DNA of 8,711 nucleotides, taken from assembly GCA_038874075.1 (NCBI GenBank), contig JAVZDD010000024.1, positions 1 through 8,711 of the forward strand, written 5' to 3'. The stretch comes from Jingweiarchaeum tengchongense (GTDB lineage: Archaea > Nanobdellota > Nanobdellia > Jingweiarchaeales > Jingweiarchaeaceae). Position 1 is the first letter of the stretch; each line of letters starts with the position of its first letter. The notes below the pieces were generated by a model. It was not told the origin of the DNA, searched no databases, and was given only the letters and a program-made list of their open reading frames with translations. Positions 4,953 to 8,711 of the stretch are shown here, in pieces. The position numbers and the translations under genes were made by a program.

Positions 4953-7787
4953 ATGAAAAAAACATTAGTATTTGTTTCTTTATTGTGTATATTAGTATTT
5001 AGTTTCTTTTATAGCTTGTATGCCGCAACTTCGATTTCAATTTTAAAGGTAGAAATTAACCCTCCCATTACTAATTCCAGGATTTCTATAAATTTTCTTT
5101 TACAGTTAAACGTTTCCTTGTCGAAGGGTCAGAATGTATATTTGAAGTTTCCAAAGGAGTTTGTTTTGCCTTCGAAAATTGATCCCGCATCGGTCGAGAT
5201 CGGAAAAGCAAGAACACACCCCTCTTCAGTAATAGTTGATGGATCTACTATAAAATTTGAATTGAGCTCATTTCTTTCCAGATTTGACAATCTCGAGATG
5301 ACGGGAATTATTTTTGATATAAGCGCACTCGCGAACATTGAAACTCCCAATGAACCAGGATTTTATGATTTATACATGTGGACTGATGAAGAACCGTTGC
5401 CAGCTAATATTGAAGTTTTTATAACTGATAAATTGGGATCGGGAGATACACAAGTACAAAACTTATTAGTTTCTTTAAGTAATAGTTTAGCAGGAAAGAC
5501 ATCAGGTTATCAGATTAGTTTTAGAAATTCAAACGAAAGTTTTCTTAGTTTTCAGACGGGTGATTTTGTAGATATAGTTTTTCCAAAAGAAGTTATTTTA
5601 CCTTCTATCCCCAACCCAAGCTTGATACTTCTAAATTTAGGAACACCAAGCAAAGTTGAGATTAATAAGAATATATTGAGAGTTTATATGCCTGAGAGCT
5701 GGTTTATAAGTCCTGGCGCTGAGTGTATTATTAATATTTATGATAATTTTGGAATTATTAATCCCGAATTGGCTGGCAAATATGCAATTCAAGTAGCGAC
5801 AAGCAAGGATACAAAATTCTCTTTCAAAACTTTTGAAGTTACCGGTAATTTACCTATTTTGTACAGCTTCAAAATTGATCCAGCAAACCAAGAATTTCCT
5901 GTTAGTTTTTCAATAAAGTTTAGAACTTCAGAAAACGGCAGTTTGGAGGCTAAAGTAGGGAAAGTTTTTATCAAACTTCCTTACGATTTTTCGGTGCCCT
6001 CATTTATTAAAATTGAATCAGTGAATATAGTTACTGGTGGAAAATCATTACAGCCTGAGAAGATTGAGGTTTCGAAAGGTATTTTGAAAATCACTGTCCC
6101 TACAAGTATTCCTGGTAACGCAGACGTGGAAATAAGAGTACTCGAAAGCGCAGGAATTAAAAACCCTACAGATGTTGGGATTTATAGTGTAGGTCTTGCA
6201 ACTTCGTCGGATGCTCAATTTGTGAATTCCTGGGTTGAAATAATAAAGTCGAAAATTTCCAATGTTAACGTAAAGTTAATTGATGATACAACAGGTAGAC
6301 CCTCTAATTTTAAAATCACTTTCAAGACTGGTAAAAGTGGTAATTTAACTAAAGGAGATGTTATAAGCATAATAATACCTAAAGATTTTTTACTGCCAAA
6401 AGAGATAATTAGAAAAGCTATTTTAATTAACAATAATTATCCTTCTAATGTGTCTGTGGTCGACAACACAGTTGAAATAGAGGTTGATAATGAGATTCAA
6501 GCTAATAGTATTGTTGAAATTCAAATCCTCCCTGAAAGTGGAATTTATAATCCAAAGTTTGAAAAGTACTATAGCTTTTACATATTCACAAATAAGGAAA
6601 TGGAAAAGGTTCAATCAAATATGTTCCAATTTAGAAATCCACCCGAGACAAAGATGACAATAATTCCAGAAAAACCCGATGGAGAAAATGGCTTTTATAT
6701 AACCCAACCTTTAATAAAGTTTGTCATTACAAGCTCAGTAGATCAAAATCCTGTTCTCTATTATTATGTGGATGAACCGCCCGCAAAGAAACTTGAAAGT
6801 TTGTTATTGAAAATTCCCGAAGGTGTTCACACAATTTACTATTATGGAGTTGATTATAATGGAAGAAAAGAGGAAACAAGGAAGGTTAGTTTCAAAGTTG
6901 ACACAATCCCTCCGAAAATTGATATAATTGAGCCTTTAAACAACTCATCAATTAACACAACCAAAGTCACTTTTAAGGGAAACCTGTCAGAGTTAGCTAC
7001 TCTTACTATAAATGGTGAGAGTGTTGCATTAGATCCTTCAAATAACTTTGAAAAAACCATTCAACTGAAAGAGGGATTAAACGAGGTGATTTTTGCTGCG
7101 GTTGACTTAGCAGGAAATACCTCTTCAACTACGATAAGAGTAACAGTTGACACAATCCCTCCGAAAATTGAAGTATCAAATTTAAAAAATAATCAGGTTA
7201 TCAGTAACTTACCTTTCAAAGTTTTAGGTAAGACCGAGCCAGGATGTAGGGTTTTTGTTAACGACGAAGAAATTCCAATTTTTGCTGACGGCTCATTTTT
7301 CTTTTACATTGAGAACATAAAGCAGGGAAATTTAAATATTTCGGTTTCGTCTTTTGATCAAGCTCAGAATAAAAGCTCATTATTCTTTACGGTATATTAT
7401 TCAACGGATGTAAAAATTGTCCTGAAAGTTGGTTCTAAATATTCTTTAGTTAACGGAAATGAAGTAAAACTTGATGTTGCACCTGTTATAATCTCTAACA
7501 GAACAATGGTTCCAGTTAGGTTCATAGCAGAAGCTTTTGGAGCCAAAGTAAGTTATGATCCAACCAGCAAAACTGTGAGCATAGTCCTTAATGAAAAGAG
7601 GATTACTCTCAAAATTGGTTCAAATATTGCTAAAGTAAACGACATTGAAATTAAGATTGATGTATCACCAGTTATTATAGATGGTAGAACTTTTGTTCCT
7701 TTAAGGTTTGTTTCAGAAATTTTAGGAGCTGAGGTTAATTGGGACAAAGATACAAAGACCGTAATTATAATTTATAAATTAAGATAA
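4953..7787 (+). CDS. Secreted repeat protein with Ig-like domains and C-terminal Cu_amine_oxidN1 pair
   Basis: 944 residues. The ATG follows AGGAG (4940-4944) with an eight-base gap. Residues 1-24 are a signal peptide (cleavage near LYA/A); its Cys at residue 12 does not fit a lipobox. Residues ~28-561 contain four tandem ~135-residue repeats. Each has a 'FPKEFxLP'-type motif (67, 211, 342 and 476) and a closing 'GIxNPxxxGxY...ATSxD' motif (clear at 267, 401 and 530, divergent near 127-147). This repeat type is familiar from thermophile surface proteins, but I cannot name the family. Residues ~565-650 form an Ig-like segment ending EGVHTIYYYGVDYNGRKEE. Two glucodextranase-B-like Ig domains follow (649-731 and 732-817), linked by near-identical VDTIPPKI joints. 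Residues ~819-944 are two Cu_amine_oxidN1 units homologous to the C-terminus of the protein encoded at 1038-4802; they also lack His. Mature Cys are only two, unlike that neighbour. The gene is followed after 35 bp by a related gene, probably co-transcribed. Adhesin, envelope-scaffold or sheath-associated roles are possible. Confidence 0.85.
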   Translation: MKKTLVFVSLLCILVFSFFYSLYAATSISILKVEINPPITNSRISINFLLQLNVSLSKGQNVYLKFPKEFVLPSKIDPASVEIGKARTHPSSVIVDGSTIKFELSSFLSRFDNLEMTGIIFDISALANIETPNEPGFYDLYMWTDEEPLPANIEVFITDKLGSGDTQVQNLLVSLSNSLAGKTSGYQISFRNSNESFLSFQTGDFVDIVFPKEVILPSIPNPSLILLNLGTPSKVEINKNILRVYMPESWFISPGAECIINIYDNFGIINPELAGKYAIQVATSKDTKFSFKTFEVTGNLPILYSFKIDPANQEFPVSFSIKFRTSENGSLEAKVGKVFIKLPYDFSVPSFIKIESVNIVTGGKSLQPEKIEVSKGILKITVPTSIPGNADVEIRVLESAGIKNPTDVGIYSVGLATSSDAQFVNSWVEIIKSKISNVNVKLIDDTTGRPSNFKITFKTGKSGNLTKGDVISIIIPKDFLLPKEIIRKAILINNNYPSNVSVVDNTVEIEVDNEIQANSIVEIQILPESGIYNPKFEKYYSFYIFTNKEMEKVQSNMFQFRNPPETKMTIIPEKPDGENGFYITQPLIKFVITSSVDQNPVLYYYVDEPPAKKLESLLLKIPEGVHTIYYYGVDYNGRKEETRKVSFKVDTIPPKIDIIEPLNNSSINTTKVTFKGNLSELATLTINGESVALDPSNNFEKTIQLKEGLNEVIFAAVDLAGNTSSTTIRVTVDTIPPKIEVSNLKNNQVISNLPFKVLGKTEPGCRVFVNDEEIPIFADGSFFFYIENIKQGNLNISVSSFDQAQNKSSLFFTVYYSTDVKIVLKVGSKYSLVNGNEVKLDVAPVIISNRTMVPVRFIAEAFGAKVSYDPTSKTVSIVLNEKRITLKIGSNIAKVNDIEIKIDVSPVIIDGRTFVPLRFVSEILGAEVNWDKDTKTVIIIYKLR
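6896..6922 (+). repeat. 27-bp exact direct repeat, copy 1 (Ig-domain joint)
   Basis: These 27 bases recur exactly at 7145-7171, 249 bp (83 codons) downstream and in the same frame. They encode the VDTIPPKI joint that starts the first glucodextranase-B-like domain. Nucleotide identity in an otherwise diverged pair suggests a domain duplication with recent sequence homogenisation at the joint. Confidence 0.9.
7145..7171 (+). repeat. 27-bp exact direct repeat, copy 2 (Ig-domain joint)
   Basis: Exact second copy of 6896-6922, at the start of the second glucodextranase-B-like domain. The flanking codons differ on both sides, so identity is confined to the linker. Confidence 0.9.
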
Positions 7788-7822
7788 ATAAAATTAATGA
7801 CTTTTAGGAGGCGTATGTGCAA

Positions 7823-8711
7823 ATGAAAATAGGTTTTAGTAGGTTGGTATTATTTTTAACTGCTCTTATAATGTTTATGTCCTTTATTCCCAGATCTTTT
7901 GGGCTATCTTCCTTTTTTTTAGTTGAATTAGAGGACAATCATGCAGGAGCTGTTTCTGGTTATCGAATTTTCTTAAGTGGTTTAGAAACAAGTTTTAAGG
8001 CTGATAGGTTGATAATTTCTTTTCCAGAAGATACTAGTTCTGTTTACTTACAAAAGGATAGTTCACCCGATTTGGAATACAAGGTGGATACCTCCTTTAT
8101 TGAACAAGTTACTGTTAATGGAATTCATATCGAAAGTTTATCAATAAGGCAAGTTTTTGACAAATTACAGTATATAATTAATTTGTCTGATAAATTAACA
8201 CTTAGCAAAGAAATAGAAATAGTTTTACCGAGAGAAGCTGGGATTATAAATCCAACAATGCCAAGAGACTGTTATACTTTAAATGTGAATTTCTACCTTG
8301 GAAATTCATTAATCATATCTATACCTTCCAGTAATTACAAAGTTATAAGATCTGCAATTAAAGAGGTACAAGTGTTAGAAAAACTTCCAAAAGTAGGAGC
8401 AACTTCAAACATCGACATAATGGTTACGCTAGGTGTAAATGGTTATTTAACTAAAAATGCAGATTCAGTTTACTTGAGTTTTCCAAGCAGTTTTAGGATT
8501 AACAAGTCTTCAATATTTAATAAAAATTTTCTGGTTAATGGTTTAAATCCTGCAGCGGTATACATGAGATCTGATATTTCTGGTAATACTATTGAATTAG
8601 TCCCTGCAAGAGACATTTCTCCGTTTTTTGACAAGGTTCTTTCTATAAGCATCGCTGAAGGTGTTATTTATAATCCATCTGTACCGGGGAAATTTTCAAT
8701 TAGAGTTTCAA
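7823..8711 (+). CDS. Secreted repeat protein related to the upstream one, cut by the window end
   Basis: The frame opens at ATG 7823 and is still open after 296 codons at the window edge. AGGAGG (7806-7811) precedes the ATG by 11 bases, the same AGGAGGCG sequence and spacing as the gene at 1038. An earlier ATG at 7815 hits a stop after three codons. Residues 1-27 form a signal peptide (hydrophobic LVLFLTALIMFMSF, cleavage near SFG/L). The visible part contains two units of the repeat seen in the upstream 944-residue protein: 'ISFPED' (65-70) with 'AGIINP' (139-144), and 'LSFPSSF' (218-224) with 'EGVIYNP' (279-285) followed by SVPGKFSIRVS. The first unit has diverged. It lies 35 bp after the upstream stop with no terminator or promoter between them, so an operon is likely. 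Whether it ends in the same C-terminal module cannot be seen. Confidence 0.8.
   Translation, partial: MKIGFSRLVLFLTALIMFMSFIPRSFGLSSFFLVELEDNHAGAVSGYRIFLSGLETSFKADRLIISFPEDTSSVYLQKDSSPDLEYKVDTSFIEQVTVNGIHIESLSIRQVFDKLQYIINLSDKLTLSKEIEIVLPREAGIINPTMPRDCYTLNVNFYLGNSLIISIPSSNYKVIRSAIKEVQVLEKLPKVGATSNIDIMVTLGVNGYLTKNADSVYLSFPSSFRINKSSIFNKNFLVNGLNPAAVYMRSDISGNTIELVPARDISPFFDKVLSISIAEGVIYNPSVPGKFSIRVS

Noticed and set aside
4953..5030. Lipoprotein signal in the 944-residue protein
   Set aside because: The Cys at residue 12 lies inside the hydrophobic core with Leu before it, so it does not fit a lipobox; an ordinary signal peptide cut near residue 24 fits better.

Overview
The window looks like a cell-envelope locus from a low-GC, probably thermophilic, anaerobic-type bacterium. 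Codons are A/T-rich, ribosome binding sites are strong AGGAGG sequences, and the proteins are long secreted beta-rich chains ending in a paired 'copper amine oxidase N-terminal-like' (Cu_amine_oxidN1, PF07833) module. That architecture is typical of surface proteins in thermophilic Clostridia-like bacteria and in Caldisericum-type lineages. The lineage is an inference and no marker gene here fixes it.

Layout. 1-453 is the 3' part of a gene whose product carries two degenerate S-layer-homology (SLH)-like units. 454-1037 is a 584-bp gene-free stretch that is the most interesting part of the window. It contains a cluster of three TTTACACA half-sites (466-493) and an A/T-tract region. Then comes a sequence that fits the sigma-54 -24/-12 promoter consensus at every defined position (608-624). 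The remaining ~400 bp would be transcribed as a structured 5' leader. The leader has a stem at the predicted 5' end, a CTTGCAAG hairpin, an rRNA-leader-like box, a ~90-nt long imperfect hairpin (837-926) and a possible 28-codon TTG-initiated leader peptide overlapping the main start. 1038-4802 encodes a 1254-residue secreted, cysteine-containing multi-domain surface protein, closed by a textbook GC-rich terminator (4825-4850). The gene therefore looks monocistronic and strongly expressed, as expected of a major surface-layer or sheath protein.

4888-4915 is a separate vegetative-type promoter for a two-gene unit. Its first gene (4953-7787) encodes a 944-residue secreted protein made of four ~135-residue tandem repeats, Ig-like domains and the same C-terminal Cu_amine_oxidN1 pair. 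The second (from 7823, cut by the window end) encodes a secreted protein built from the same repeat type.

The three secreted proteins are probably co-displayed on the cell surface. Two visibly share the C-terminal module, which may act as an anchor or assembly domain, and two share the N-terminal repeat. The control signals differ. The large first protein seems to be under activator-dependent (sigma-54) control with leader-level regulation, while the downstream pair has an ordinary promoter. No RNA genes of known class, CRISPR arrays or mobile elements were recognised.
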